From assembly GCA_022800665.1 (NCBI GenBank), contig JAAWQS010000029.1, forward strand, positions 1 through 34,443: a stretch of DNA of 34,443 nt, read 5' to 3'. The translations under genes were made by a program, and so were the position numbers. Shown here one piece after another: positions 1 to 7,681 of this stretch; positions within the stretch are counted from its first letter, which is position 1, and each line of letters starts with the position of its first letter. The notes under the pieces are model-generated. The model saw only the letters and a list, made by a program, of their open reading frames with translations. It was not told where the DNA came from and ran no database searches. The DNA is from Oscillospiraceae bacterium (GTDB lineage: Bacteria > Bacillota > Clostridia > Oscillospirales > Oscillospiraceae).

Positions 1-687
1 CTCTTTCCACTGGTAGCCAAAGCCCCGGACCGTAAGCAGATGCAGAGGGTGGGAGGGATCGGCCTCCACCTTCTCCCGCAGGCGGCGCACATAAACAGAT
101 AAGGTGTTGCCGTCCACATAATTCCCGGCGTCGTCCCACAGCTCGCTGAGGATGGCGTCCCGCGTAACAACGCGGCCGGCGTTGCGTACCAGCAGGCAGA
201 GCAGGCGGTATTCCGCGCCGGTCAAATCCAAAGGCCTGCCGTCCAGGTAGGCCCGGCTTCCCAAAAGGTCAATTCGTGTGTCCCCGCATTGAATCATCTC
301 CGATGGCGCCGGCTTGGTCACACCGGCCCGGCGCAGAAGCGCCCGGATGCGGGAACACAGCTCGCCCAGTTTGAACGGTTTGGTCATGTAGTCGTCACCG
401 CCGCTGTCCAGACCGCGGATGATGCTGACTTCTTCGTCAGACGCGGTCAGGAAAATAATGGGGATCAGTTGATTTTGTGCCCTGACCCGTTCGCAGACTT
501 CAAACCCCGTTCCGTCCGGCAGAGTGACATCCAGAAGCAGCAGAACATACTGGCTGAGATCGGGCAGAAGCGCAAGCGCCTCAGCGACTGTTCGGACAAC
601 GTCTAATTCATAACCCTGCCGCCGCAGGGAATAAGTCAGTCCATCAATCAGACTCACATCATCTTCCAGCAATAGAATTTTATCCAT
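1..687 (-). CDS. OmpR/PhoB-family response regulator (3' edge of gene cut by window)
   Basis: Two-component response regulator that binds DNA when phosphorylated by a partner histidine kinase. The reading frame opens with ATG at 687 and stays open for 229 codons to base 1, so only the last residues and the stop are missing. The receiver domain (about 1-115) has the acidic pocket E8-D9-D10, phosphoacceptor D53 in LLLLDVTLPDG, T81 and K103 (YMTKPF). The C-terminal winged helix (about 130-229) ends in the typical TVRGFGYQW motif. An AAAGGA lies about 11 bases before the start. The kinase gene would be expected just beyond the left edge. The target genes are unknown, and no specific subfamily (VanR, PhoP and so on) can be assigned from sequence alone. 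Confidence 0.93.
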   Translation of the reverse strand, partial: MDKILLLEDDVSLIDGLTYSLRRQGYELDVVRTVAEALALLPDLSQYVLLLLDVTLPDGTGFEVCERVRAQNQLIPIIFLTASDEEVSIIRGLDSGGDDYMTKPFKLGELCSRIRALLRRAGVTKPAPSEMIQCGDTRIDLLGSRAYLDGRPLDLTGAEYRLLCLLVRNAGRVVTRDAILSELWDDAGNYVDGNTLSVYVRRLREKVEADPSHPLHLLTVRGFGYQWKE

Positions 688-744
688 ACTTATGACCATT
701 CCTTTCCGCTGCGCTCCAAGGAGCCAAAGGTAAATGAAACCCTC

Positions 745-773
745 TTGACTTATGTGGCGCAGCACGATATAAT
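745..773 (+). promoter_or_regulatory. Sigma-A promoter for the orphan RNA
   Basis: TTGACT at 745-750, a 17-base spacer and a perfect TATAAT at 768-773 predict transcription starting near 780. No protein-coding start follows within 400 bases, so the promoter most simply serves the structured RNA described next. Confidence 0.8.
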
Positions 774-779
774 TTGTTT

Positions 780-953
780 CAGAATAGTGACCTCCCGGCG
801 TAAGGCAATAGAATCACCGTCGTTCTGTTGCTTTCGTGCAGGTGTTGTGGCAAAAGCCTTGGCCTATTCTTTACTTAGGACGGAATAGCGTGCAAAAACA
901 GTCCAGGGTCTGGGCTTGGTTTTTGTACGCTTTTCGATTTTAGCGGTTTTTTT
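780..953 (+). ncRNA. Candidate structured small RNA of unknown family
   Basis: No ORF is evident here, yet the stretch is highly structured. Seen pairings are a 12-bp hairpin (802-813 with 823-834, containing G-U pairs, loop 814-822), a small ACCT/AGGT helix (790-793 with 840-843), and a closing helix AGAATAG (781-787) with CTATTCT (864-870). The same CTATTC can instead pair with GAATAG at 883-888, so the two folds are exclusive. A 19-bp terminator-like hairpin follows (888-906 with 910-930, 2-base bulge at 917-918), then T-rich runs at 931-940 and 947-953. A strong promoter sits immediately upstream. The size (about 155-175 nt) and rod-like fold would suit a 6S-like RNA, but I cannot match 6S, SRP, tmRNA or RNase P signatures. 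An orphan regulatory RNA is equally possible. Confidence 0.55.
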
Positions 954-1083
954 GCCCAAATTAAGATGTTTCAACCTTGTGTCTCCTGAGCTTGGTAGAG
1001 TTCATCCAAATTATATATGAAAACCAGGGGACAATACAAGACATAAATTGTAAACTGCATTAGCTGGTCCCATGCTCCTGCGG
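954..1083. other. Non-coding gap, no recognisable feature
   Basis: A+T-rich spacer between the candidate RNA and the terminator before smc. It contains TATATAT-like sequence near 1011-1018 with only a poor -35 partner. No ORF or convincing hairpin was seen. Confidence 0.5.
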
Positions 1084-1109
1084 CTGTGGACGCTGTTCAC
1101 AGTTTTTTT
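1084..1109 (+). terminator. Intrinsic terminator upstream of smc
   Basis: CTGTGGA (1084-1090) pairs with TTCACAG (1096-1102, one G-U) around a 5-base loop, followed by seven T (1103-1109). It would stop any readthrough from the upstream RNA region before the smc promoter. Confidence 0.65.
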
Positions 1110-1133
1110 ACTTATTCAAAAACCCTGTCACGC

Positions 1134-1162
1134 TTGTCAACGAATGTGTATTCTGCTATAAT
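1134..1162 (+). promoter_or_regulatory. Sigma-A promoter of the smc operon
   Basis: TTGTCA at 1134-1139, a 17-base spacer and TATAAT at 1157-1162 predict a start near 1169 and a leader of about 42 bases to the smc ATG. Confidence 0.8.
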
Positions 1163-1210
1163 AAACCAGTTAAAGAGAAAAAGATACTGCTGACAGGCAA
1201 GGAGTGCAGA

Positions 1211-4200
1211 ATGTACTTAAAAGCATTGGAGATTCAGGGCTTCAAATCCTTCCCGGATAAAACGGTACTGGACTTCGGCGAGGATATCACCGCCATCGTC
1301 GGCCCCAACGGCTCTGGGAAATCCAACATTTCAGACGCCCTCTGCTGGGTGATGGGGGAGCAGTCCGCCAAAAGCCTGCGGGGCAGTAAAATGGAGGACG
1401 TGATTTTTGGCGGTACCGCCAAGCGCAGTCCCGTCGGCTTTGCGCAGGTGACGCTGGTGCTGGACAACAGCGCCCATCTCTTCCCGGATGTGGACAGCAG
1501 CGAGGTCATGGTCACACGCCGCTATTACCGCAGCGGCGAGAGCGAATACTATATCAATAAACAGTCCGTACGCCTGCGGGATATCAACGAGCTGTTTATG
1601 GACACCGGGCTGGGCCGGGAGGGTTACTCCATGATCGGTCAGGGCCGGATTGATGAAATATTATCCGTGCGCAGCGCGGACCGGCGGGAAATCTTCGAGG
1701 AGGCCGCCGGTATCTCCAAATACCGCCACCGCAAGGAGGAGGCGGAGCGGCGGCTCCAGCGGACCGAGGAAAACCTGGTGCGCATCAACGATAAGATCAG
1801 CGAACTGGAGCTGCAGGTGATTCCCCTGCGGGAGCAGGCGGAGAAGGCGAAACGGTACTTGACGCTGCGGGATGAGCAGCGCATTTTGGAAATATCCGTC
1901 TGGATGGAGCGGCTGAGCGAGATTAAGACGGTTAAAAGTAAGTTACAGGCCGACTACGCCGCGGCAAAGGCCCGCCAGGAGGCGGCACAGCAGCGTTTGG
2001 ACGCCCTGTATGAAGAAAATGACCGGTTTTCCCAGCGGATGCAGGAAAACGACACTGAGCAGGAGCGCACACGGCAGGAGGCCGCCTCCTTTGAATCCCA
2101 GGCAAAGGACGAGGAAAACGCCGTGCATCTGCTCCGTACAGATATACAGCATAAACAGGAATCCATTGACGAGATCAGCCAGGAGCTGGCCCGTCAGGAG
2201 GGACGGAGTAAGAGCGCCGGGGCGGAGATGGACGGCCACCGCCGGCGTCTGGAGGAGCTGGACAGCCAGACCGCCGCGCTGGAACAGGAGCTGGACAGTC
2301 TGCGCTGCAAGGCGGAGGAGGCCGCTGCCAGCGTGGGGAGCGCGGCAGACGAGCTGCACGCCCTCCAGGCCAGGGAGGCTCTGGCCGCCGACGCCGCCGC
2401 AAAAGGGCGGGAACGTCTGTCGGCGTTGTGCGCGGGACAGGAGCAGATGGCGGAGCGGCAGAGAACGGTAGAGAAGGATTTGGAGGCCGCGTCGGCGCAG
2501 ATGGAAGCGGCCCGGCGGGAGATTAAGACCGCCCGGCGGGCCCTGGAGGCCGCGGAGGAGGACGCCAACGCCGCGGCCAATGTGATTCAGGGCCACAGCC
2601 TGCGTATGGAGAGCCGGGAGAAGCGGGAGAAAGCTTCCAATGAGGCAAAGCTCCAGCTGACCATGGAGCTGAACAACGTGGAATCCCGCAGCCGTATGCT
2701 CGCGGAGATGGAAAAGGAGTATGAGGGCTTCAGCAAGGCGGTGCGCGAGGTGATGCGGGCCGCGCAGCGGGGTGCGCTGCGGGGCGTCCACGGCCCGGCG
2801 GCGGGACTGATGAAGGTGGAGGCCAGGTATGCCGTAGCCATTGAGACGGCCCTGGGAGCCGGTATGCAGAACATCGTGGTGGACAGGGAGGAGGACGCCA
2901 AGGGCGCAATTGCTTTCCTGAAGCAGCGGGATGCCGGACGGGCCACCTTTCTGCCGCTGACCGCCATGCGGGGCGGCGAACTGCAGGAGAAGGGCGTGGA
3001 GGCGGAATTCGGTTTTGTGGGCATCGCGTCCCGGCTGATTTCCTGTGAATCCCGCTATCAAGGGGTTTTTCGCAATCTGCTGGGGTACACTGTAGTCGTG
3101 GAGGACTTGGACTGCGGTATCGCCATTGCGAGGAAATACGGCCACCGGTTTCGGATTGTTACTTTGGACGGCCAGGTGATGAACCGGGGCGGGTCTATGA
3201 CCGGCGGCAGCGTGTCTAAAAGCGCGGGGGTGCTCAGCCGCGCCAATGAGCTGCAGACGCTGCAAAAGAGGCGGGACGCCCTGGCGGAAAAGCTGTCCGG
3301 CGTCCAGCGGGAGTGCGAGGCGGCGGCGCGGGACCTGAAAGCCGCCCAGTATGAATTGCAGGTGGCGGAGAGCCAGCGGCGTACTGCGGAGGACACGGTT
3401 TTGAAGCTCCGGGGCGAGGTGAAGCAGTACGAGGTGCAGCTGGAGGGCATCTGCAAAAATGTGGAAAACCTGGAGGGCGAGCGGGACGCGCTGGCAGAGC
3501 GGATCACGGACAGCCGGAAGCAGCAGGAGGCTGTGCAGGCAGAGACTGCCGGGAAGGAACAGGAGGCGTCTGCGTTGCGGCAGGCGGCGGCGGAACAATT
3601 GGCGGGACAGTCGGACTTGCAGGAGTATTCCAACCAGCTCAGCGCCGGGATGTCCCAGCGGAAGGAGGCCCTTGCCGGACTGCGGGCAGAGCGGACGGCA
3701 GTCCTGGAGAGCCTGGCCAGACTGGAGGAAACTGCACGGGATTTAGCTGGCGACCGGGCGGCGCGGCTGCAGCGGATGGAGAGCTATCAGTCCTCCATTG
3801 CAGAGGCGGAACGGGAAATCGACGTCCGGGCAGCGGCGGCGGCGTCCCTGCGCCTGCGGGCCGGGGAGCAGCAGGAGCGTCTGCGGGATTTGCAGAACGG
3901 AAAGCTGGCGTTGGAACAGGAGCGGACCGCCATGGGCCAGCGGCTGAAGGACTGCAACGACGAGGTCCTGGACGCCGGACGGGAAACCGGACGGCTGGAG
4001 CAGCGGCTCAATACCGGCGATATGGAGGAGAAACAAATCCTGGATAAGCTGTGGGAGAGCTACGAGCTGAGCCACTCCGCCGCCATGGAGCAGCGGATCG
4101 AGCTGGAGTCCACCGCAAAGGCCAACCGGCGGATCGGGGAGCTGAAACGGGAGATCAGCAGTCTGGGCAGCGTGAACGTGGGGGCCATCGAGCAGTTCCA

Positions 4201-4783
4201 GGTGGTCAACGAACGGTATACCTACCTGACCAGCCAGCGGGACGATGTGGAACGGGCCAAGGATGAGCTGCTGGGTATTATCGCGGAGATCACCAGGGAG
4301 ATGAGCGGGATTTTTGCGGAGCAGTTCCGATTGATTAACGCCTCTTTTCAGGAGACATTTCTGCACCTGTTCGGCGGCGGTCAGGCCACATTGGAGCTGG
4401 AGGACGAGGACGATATCCTCAACTGCGGCATTGAAATCAAGGTCCAGCCGCCGGGGAAGACGCTGAAGACGCTGTCGCTCCTCTCCGGCGGGGAGAAGGC
4501 GTTCGTGGCCATTGCCCTCTATTTCGCCATTTTGAAGGTGCATCCGACGCCCTTCTGCGTGATGGACGAGATCGAGGCGGCTCTGGACGAGGCAAACGTG
4601 ATTCGGGTGGCCCGGTATATGCGCTCTATTGCGGATAAAACGCAGTTCATTGTGATTACCCACCGCCGGGGTACCATGGAGGCGGCGGACATTCTGTACG
4701 GCGTTACCATGCAGGAGAAGGGCGTGAGCAAGATGCTGCGGATGAATATGAACGAGGTGGCGTCGGAATTGAATATAACGTGA
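1211..4783 (+). CDS. smc: Chromosome segregation ATPase SMC
   Basis: Condensin core subunit that organises and segregates the chromosome together with ScpA and ScpB. The 1190 residues have full family length. The N-terminal head carries Walker A GPNGSGKS at 31-38. Long Q/E/A/R-rich coiled coils flank a hinge domain (about 510-650). The C-terminal head has the ABC signature LSGGE at 1091-1095 and Walker B with catalytic D1119-E1120 (VMDEIEAALDEA). AAGGAG at 1199-1204 lies six bases before the ATG, and a clear promoter lies upstream. It heads the operon, with ftsY starting 46 bases after its stop. The usual upstream neighbour rnc is absent from this window. Long open frames on the opposite strand are codon-bias shadows. 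Confidence 0.98.
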   Translation: MYLKALEIQGFKSFPDKTVLDFGEDITAIVGPNGSGKSNISDALCWVMGEQSAKSLRGSKMEDVIFGGTAKRSPVGFAQVTLVLDNSAHLFPDVDSSEVMVTRRYYRSGESEYYINKQSVRLRDINELFMDTGLGREGYSMIGQGRIDEILSVRSADRREIFEEAAGISKYRHRKEEAERRLQRTEENLVRINDKISELELQVIPLREQAEKAKRYLTLRDEQRILEISVWMERLSEIKTVKSKLQADYAAAKARQEAAQQRLDALYEENDRFSQRMQENDTEQERTRQEAASFESQAKDEENAVHLLRTDIQHKQESIDEISQELARQEGRSKSAGAEMDGHRRRLEELDSQTAALEQELDSLRCKAEEAAASVGSAADELHALQAREALAADAAAKGRERLSALCAGQEQMAERQRTVEKDLEAASAQMEAARREIKTARRALEAAEEDANAAANVIQGHSLRMESREKREKASNEAKLQLTMELNNVESRSRMLAEMEKEYEGFSKAVREVMRAAQRGALRGVHGPAAGLMKVEARYAVAIETALGAGMQNIVVDREEDAKGAIAFLKQRDAGRATFLPLTAMRGGELQEKGVEAEFGFVGIASRLISCESRYQGVFRNLLGYTVVVEDLDCGIAIARKYGHRFRIVTLDGQVMNRGGSMTGGSVSKSAGVLSRANELQTLQKRRDALAEKLSGVQRECEAAARDLKAAQYELQVAESQRRTAEDTVLKLRGEVKQYEVQLEGICKNVENLEGERDALAERITDSRKQQEAVQAETAGKEQEASALRQAAAEQLAGQSDLQEYSNQLSAGMSQRKEALAGLRAERTAVLESLARLEETARDLAGDRAARLQRMESYQSSIAEAEREIDVRAAAAASLRLRAGEQQERLRDLQNGKLALEQERTAMGQRLKDCNDEVLDAGRETGRLEQRLNTGDMEEKQILDKLWESYELSHSAAMEQRIELESTAKANRRIGELKREISSLGSVNVGAIEQFQVVNERYTYLTSQRDDVERAKDELLGIIAEITREMSGIFAEQFRLINASFQETFLHLFGGGQATLELEDEDDILNCGIEIKVQPPGKTLKTLSLLSGGEKAFVAIALYFAILKVHPTPFCVMDEIEAALDEANVIRVARYMRSIADKTQFIVITHRRGTMEAADILYGVTMQEKGVSKMLRMNMNEVASELNIT

Positions 4784-4829
4784 TATAATTGCACAAAAGA
4801 AAATTTTTGTTCAATCAAAGGAGTGGCTT

Positions 4830-5708
4830 ATGGGTTTTTGGCAGAAATTGAAAAAGCTCTATATGGGCGATGTGTTCGGCGCGGCAATCAGCGAGGCGGA
4901 CGAGGCGTTTTTTGACGACCTGGAGGAAATGCTGATTCTGGCCGACGTGGGGATGCAGACGTCCATGGATGCGGTGAAAGAGCTGCGGCAGATCATGATC
5001 GAGGATAAAATCTCTGGTCAGGAGCCGGTCAAACAGTGCCTGCGGCAGATTCTGGCGGAAAAGCTGAACGTGGGCGACACCGCCCTGCAGCTGAACACAA
5101 AGCCGTCGATTGTGCTGATGATCGGCGTCAACGGCGTGGGGAAGACCACCTCCATCGGCAAGCTGGCCAACAGCCTGCGGCTGGAGGGAAAGCGGGTGCT
5201 GCTGTGCGCCGGCGATACCTTCCGGGCAGCGGCGGCGGACCAGTTGGAAATCTGGTCCAACCGGGCCAGATGTGAGATCGTGCGGCAGAAGGAGGGGGCG
5301 GACCCCGGCGCGGTGCTCTTTGACGCGCTGCAGGCGGCCAGGGCCAGAGGCGTGGACGTGGTCATCTGCGACACCGCCGGACGGCTCCACAACAAGTCCC
5401 ACCTGATGGCGGAGCTGGCAAAGCTGAAAAAAATCATCGACCGGGAGATGCCGGAAGCCTCCGTGGAGACCCTGCTGGTGCTGGACGCCACCACCGGTCA
5501 GAACGGTCTCATTCAGGCCAAGCAGTTTAAGGAGACCACCGGCTGCACAGGCATTGTGCTCACAAAGCTGGACGGCACGGCAAAGGGCGGCATCGTCATC
5601 GCCATTGCCCAGGAACTGCAGGTTCCGGTGAAGTTTGTGGGGCTGGGCGAGGATATCAAAGATATGCAGCCCTTTGACGCGGAGGAGTATGTGAACGCGC
5701 TGATCTGA
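4830..5708 (+). CDS. ftsY: Signal recognition particle receptor FtsY
   Basis: SRP-receptor GTPase that pairs with Ffh to deliver ribosome-nascent chains to the Sec translocon. The 292 residues cover only the NG domain plus a short N-terminal amphipathic stretch. The acidic A domain of Proteobacteria is missing, as is usual in Bacillota. G1 is GVNGVGKTT at 99-107, G3 is DTAGR at 181-185 and G4 is TKLD at 245-248. The GDTFRAAA motif after G1 is typical of SRP GTPases. AAAGGAG lies six bases before the ATG. The smc-ftsY order is common in Clostridia. Confidence 0.97.
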   Translation: MGFWQKLKKLYMGDVFGAAISEADEAFFDDLEEMLILADVGMQTSMDAVKELRQIMIEDKISGQEPVKQCLRQILAEKLNVGDTALQLNTKPSIVLMIGVNGVGKTTSIGKLANSLRLEGKRVLLCAGDTFRAAAADQLEIWSNRARCEIVRQKEGADPGAVLFDALQAARARGVDVVICDTAGRLHNKSHLMAELAKLKKIIDREMPEASVETLLVLDATTGQNGLIQAKQFKETTGCTGIVLTKLDGTAKGGIVIAIAQELQVPVKFVGLGEDIKDMQPFDAEEYVNALI

Positions 5709-5732
5709 TTTTGTGAAACAGAGGAAGAAAAC

Positions 5733-6455
5733 ATGGCTAGAATTGACGGAAGAAATGACAGGGAGCTGCGTCCTGTCACCATTACCACCGGTTTTGTGGA
5801 TTATGCGGAGGGGAGCGTACTCATCCAGTGCGGCGGAACAAAGGTGCTCTGCTGTGCCAGCGTGGAGGAGGGCGCGCCGAAATATGTCCCTGGAGGGACG
5901 GGCTGGGTGACAGCGGAATACTCCATGCTGCCGCGGGCCAACCGGGAGCGCACCCGCCGGGATATCAGCCGCCTGAAGCTGAGTCCCCGCAGTGCGGAAA
6001 TCCAGCGGCTGGTGGGCCGCAGCCTCCGGGCGGCGGTGGACATGGAGGCACTGGGAGACAGGACCGTTACCATCGACTGCGACGTATTGCAGGGGGACGG
6101 CGGCACCCGTACCGCGTCCGTAACCGGCGGCTTTATCGCCCTGGCCCTGGCCTGCCGGAAGCTGCTGGAGCAGGGGAAGGTTGCCAAGGACCCCATCCGG
6201 CGCTATGTGGCTGCGGTTTCTGCGGGGATTGTAGACGACCGGCTGCTGCTGGATTTGTGCTACAGTGAGGACAGCCGCGCAATGGTGGATTTCAACTGCG
6301 TGATGGACGATGGCGGCGGACTGATCGAGCTGCAGGGTACCGGCGAGGGCAGGAGTTTTACTCTGGCGGAGCAGCGGGAGCTGGTGGAGCTGTGCCAGGG
6401 CGGCATTTTCCAGCTGATGGAAAAACAGAAAGAAATATTGGGAGGCCACAGGTAA
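5733..6455 (+). CDS. rph: Ribonuclease PH
   Basis: Phosphorolytic 3'-5' exoribonuclease that trims tRNA precursors, releasing nucleoside diphosphates with inorganic phosphate. The 240 residues have family length and contain the signature block RSAEIQRLVGRSLRAAVD followed by DCDVLQGDGGTRTASVTGGF, which includes the phosphate-binding GGTRT. The start ATG follows GAGGAAG by about six bases and lies 24 bases after the ftsY stop. The rdgB start comes one base after its own stop, so the two are co-translated. The rph-rdgB pairing is widespread in bacteria. Confidence 0.97.
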   Translation: MARIDGRNDRELRPVTITTGFVDYAEGSVLIQCGGTKVLCCASVEEGAPKYVPGGTGWVTAEYSMLPRANRERTRRDISRLKLSPRSAEIQRLVGRSLRAAVDMEALGDRTVTIDCDVLQGDGGTRTASVTGGFIALALACRKLLEQGKVAKDPIRRYVAAVSAGIVDDRLLLDLCYSEDSRAMVDFNCVMDDGGGLIELQGTGEGRSFTLAEQRELVELCQGGIFQLMEKQKEILGGHR

Positions 6456-6456
6456 C

Positions 6457-7050
6457 ATGAAATTTGTACTTGCGTCACAGAATAGACACAAGCTGGAGGA
6501 GATGCGGTCGATTTTATCCGCCCACGGCGTGGAGGTCGTGCTGGAGGCGGACGTTGGACTGAACGTGGATGTGGAGGAGACCGGGGAGACCTTCGCGGAA
6601 AACGCCATGCTGAAGGCAAAAGCGGTGATGGAGGCCAGCGGTCTCCCAGCTATCGCGGACGACTCCGGCGTATGCGTGGACGCCCTGAACGGTGCGCCGG
6701 GGGTGTATTCAGCCCGCTACGGCGGTCCTGAATTGGACGATACCGCCCGCTACCAGCTCCTCCTGAACAATATGCGGGGAGCGCGTACCCGTGCGGCCCA
6801 CTTTACCAGCGCCATTGCCTGCATGTTCCCCAACGGGGACGCCATTGAGGCGGAGGGGATTTGTCCGGGGACGATTGCTTTCGCTCCCCAGGGAACCGGC
6901 GGCTTTGGGTACGACCCGGTGTTTTTCCTGCCGGAGCTGCGCAAGACCTACGCGCAGCTGACACCGGAGGAAAAGGCAGCTGTGTCTCACCGCGGCAAGG
7001 CGCTGGCGGTGTTTGAGGGCAAGCTGAAAGAATATCTCAGTAAAGGGTAA
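6457..7050 (+). CDS. rdgB: XTP/dITP diphosphatase (RdgB/HAM1 family)
   Basis: House-cleaning nucleotide pyrophosphatase that hydrolyses XTP, ITP and dITP to monophosphates, preventing base-analogue incorporation. The 197 residues have family length. Motifs seen are FVLASQNRHKLEEM at the N-terminus (substrate and metal binding), TFAENAMLKA, the acidic catalytic block ADDSGVCVDAL with PGVYSARY, and GFGYDPVF near residue 150. It starts one base after the rph stop, with GGAGG upstream inside rph. yhbY begins seven bases after its stop. Confidence 0.97.
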   Translation: MKFVLASQNRHKLEEMRSILSAHGVEVVLEADVGLNVDVEETGETFAENAMLKAKAVMEASGLPAIADDSGVCVDALNGAPGVYSARYGGPELDDTARYQLLLNNMRGARTRAAHFTSAIACMFPNGDAIEAEGICPGTIAFAPQGTGGFGYDPVFFLPELRKTYAQLTPEEKAAVSHRGKALAVFEGKLKEYLSKG

Positions 7051-7057
7051 AAGGTAT

Positions 7058-7384
7058 ATGGAATTAACAAGTAAACAGCGCGCACAGCTACGGGGCATTG
7101 CCAACAGCCTGGACACCATCGTCCATATCGGCAAGGATGGGATCAACAGCAATCTGGTCAAACAGGCCAACGACGCCCTGGAGGCGCGGGAGATTATTAA
7201 ATGTAAGGTACTGGAAAGCTCCATGCTCACCGCCCGCGAGGCGTGTGGGGAGTTGGCCAGACTCACAAGAAGCGAAGAGGTGCAGGTGATCGGCGCCAAG
7301 TTTGTGCTTTACCGCCAGCACTACGACAAGAGCAGGCGCAGAATCGAGCTGGTGAAGGACCGGGGCAAGAGGCCGGCCGGTTAA
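7058..7384 (+). CDS. yhbY: YhbY/CRM-domain RNA-binding protein
   Basis: Small KH-like RNA-binding protein associated with 50S ribosomal precursors in the characterised family. The 108 residues contain the CRM-domain features: N-terminal LTSKQRAQLRGIANSLD, VHIGKDGI with the GxxG-like turn, and the strand VQVIGAKFVLYRQ. A basic tail follows. It starts seven bases after rdgB. In related Clostridia it usually precedes nadD directly, but here about 300 bases with a broken nuclease gene separate them. Confidence 0.93.
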   Translation: MELTSKQRAQLRGIANSLDTIVHIGKDGINSNLVKQANDALEAREIIKCKVLESSMLTAREACGELARLTRSEEVQVIGAKFVLYRQHYDKSRRRIELVKDRGKRPAG

Positions 7385-7412
7385 AAAGATTGTGGCAATC
7401 TTCATGGAAATG

Positions 7413-7421
7413 TGCTATAGT
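7413..7421 (+). promoter_or_regulatory. Extended -10 promoter of the Rpn remnant
   Basis: TGC TATAGT at 7413-7421 forms an extended -10. The -35 region is poor (TGGCAA at 7393-7398). A run of eight G and GGGAAG precede the ATG at 7440, so the broken gene retains its expression signals. Confidence 0.4.
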
Positions 7422-7439
7422 AAAAAGGGGGGGGAAGCT

Positions 7440-7586
7440 ATGGATAAATTGCGATACACATTCAAGACAGATACGCTGTTCAAGATGCTGTTGGAGAATA
7501 TAGAGCAATTTGCTATACGGAACCCTGATATGCTTCCAGAAGTCTTGGGGGGAGAGGAGGTTGAAAATTTGCACACAGCTACCTGA
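7440..7586 (+). pseudogene. Remnant of an Rpn-family (PD-(D/E)XK) nuclease/transposase-like gene
   Basis: The 48-residue frame starts with KLRYTFKTDTLFKML, the conserved opening of the Rpn/PDDEXK-family proteins that are multicopy in Clostridia. It then jumps directly to IEQFAIRNPDMLPEVLG, which in intact members lies some 20-30 residues further on. The catalytic core that should follow (LDINM...DLEIQ) is absent and the frame stops after a few unrelated residues. I infer an internal deletion plus loss of more than 80% of the gene. It sits between yhbY and nadD, genes otherwise usually adjacent. The sequence is more A+T-rich than its neighbours, consistent with a transferred element. The family identification is from memory of the motif. 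Confidence 0.6.
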
Positions 7587-7681
7587 AGAAATTTTACAAA
7601 CATAACTTTTCTGCTTGAGCGGCTGCGGGACGCTGCACTGCCGCCCAGGTAGAAAAAATTTATCTTCCTGGGGGAGATTCT

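Noticed and set aside
780-953. SRP RNA, tmRNA or T-box identity for the orphan RNA
   Set aside because: The hallmark SRP tetraloop region, tmRNA tag/acceptor features and T-box sequence are absent.
1943-3598. 551-codon open frame antisense to smc
   Set aside because: Product of GC-rich, alanine/glutamate-biased smc codons. It has no ribosome binding site, no recognisable protein, and overlaps the unmistakable SMC coiled coil.
4784-4789. TATAAT directly after the smc stop as a promoter for ftsY
   Set aside because: No -35-like sequence lies 16-18 bases upstream.
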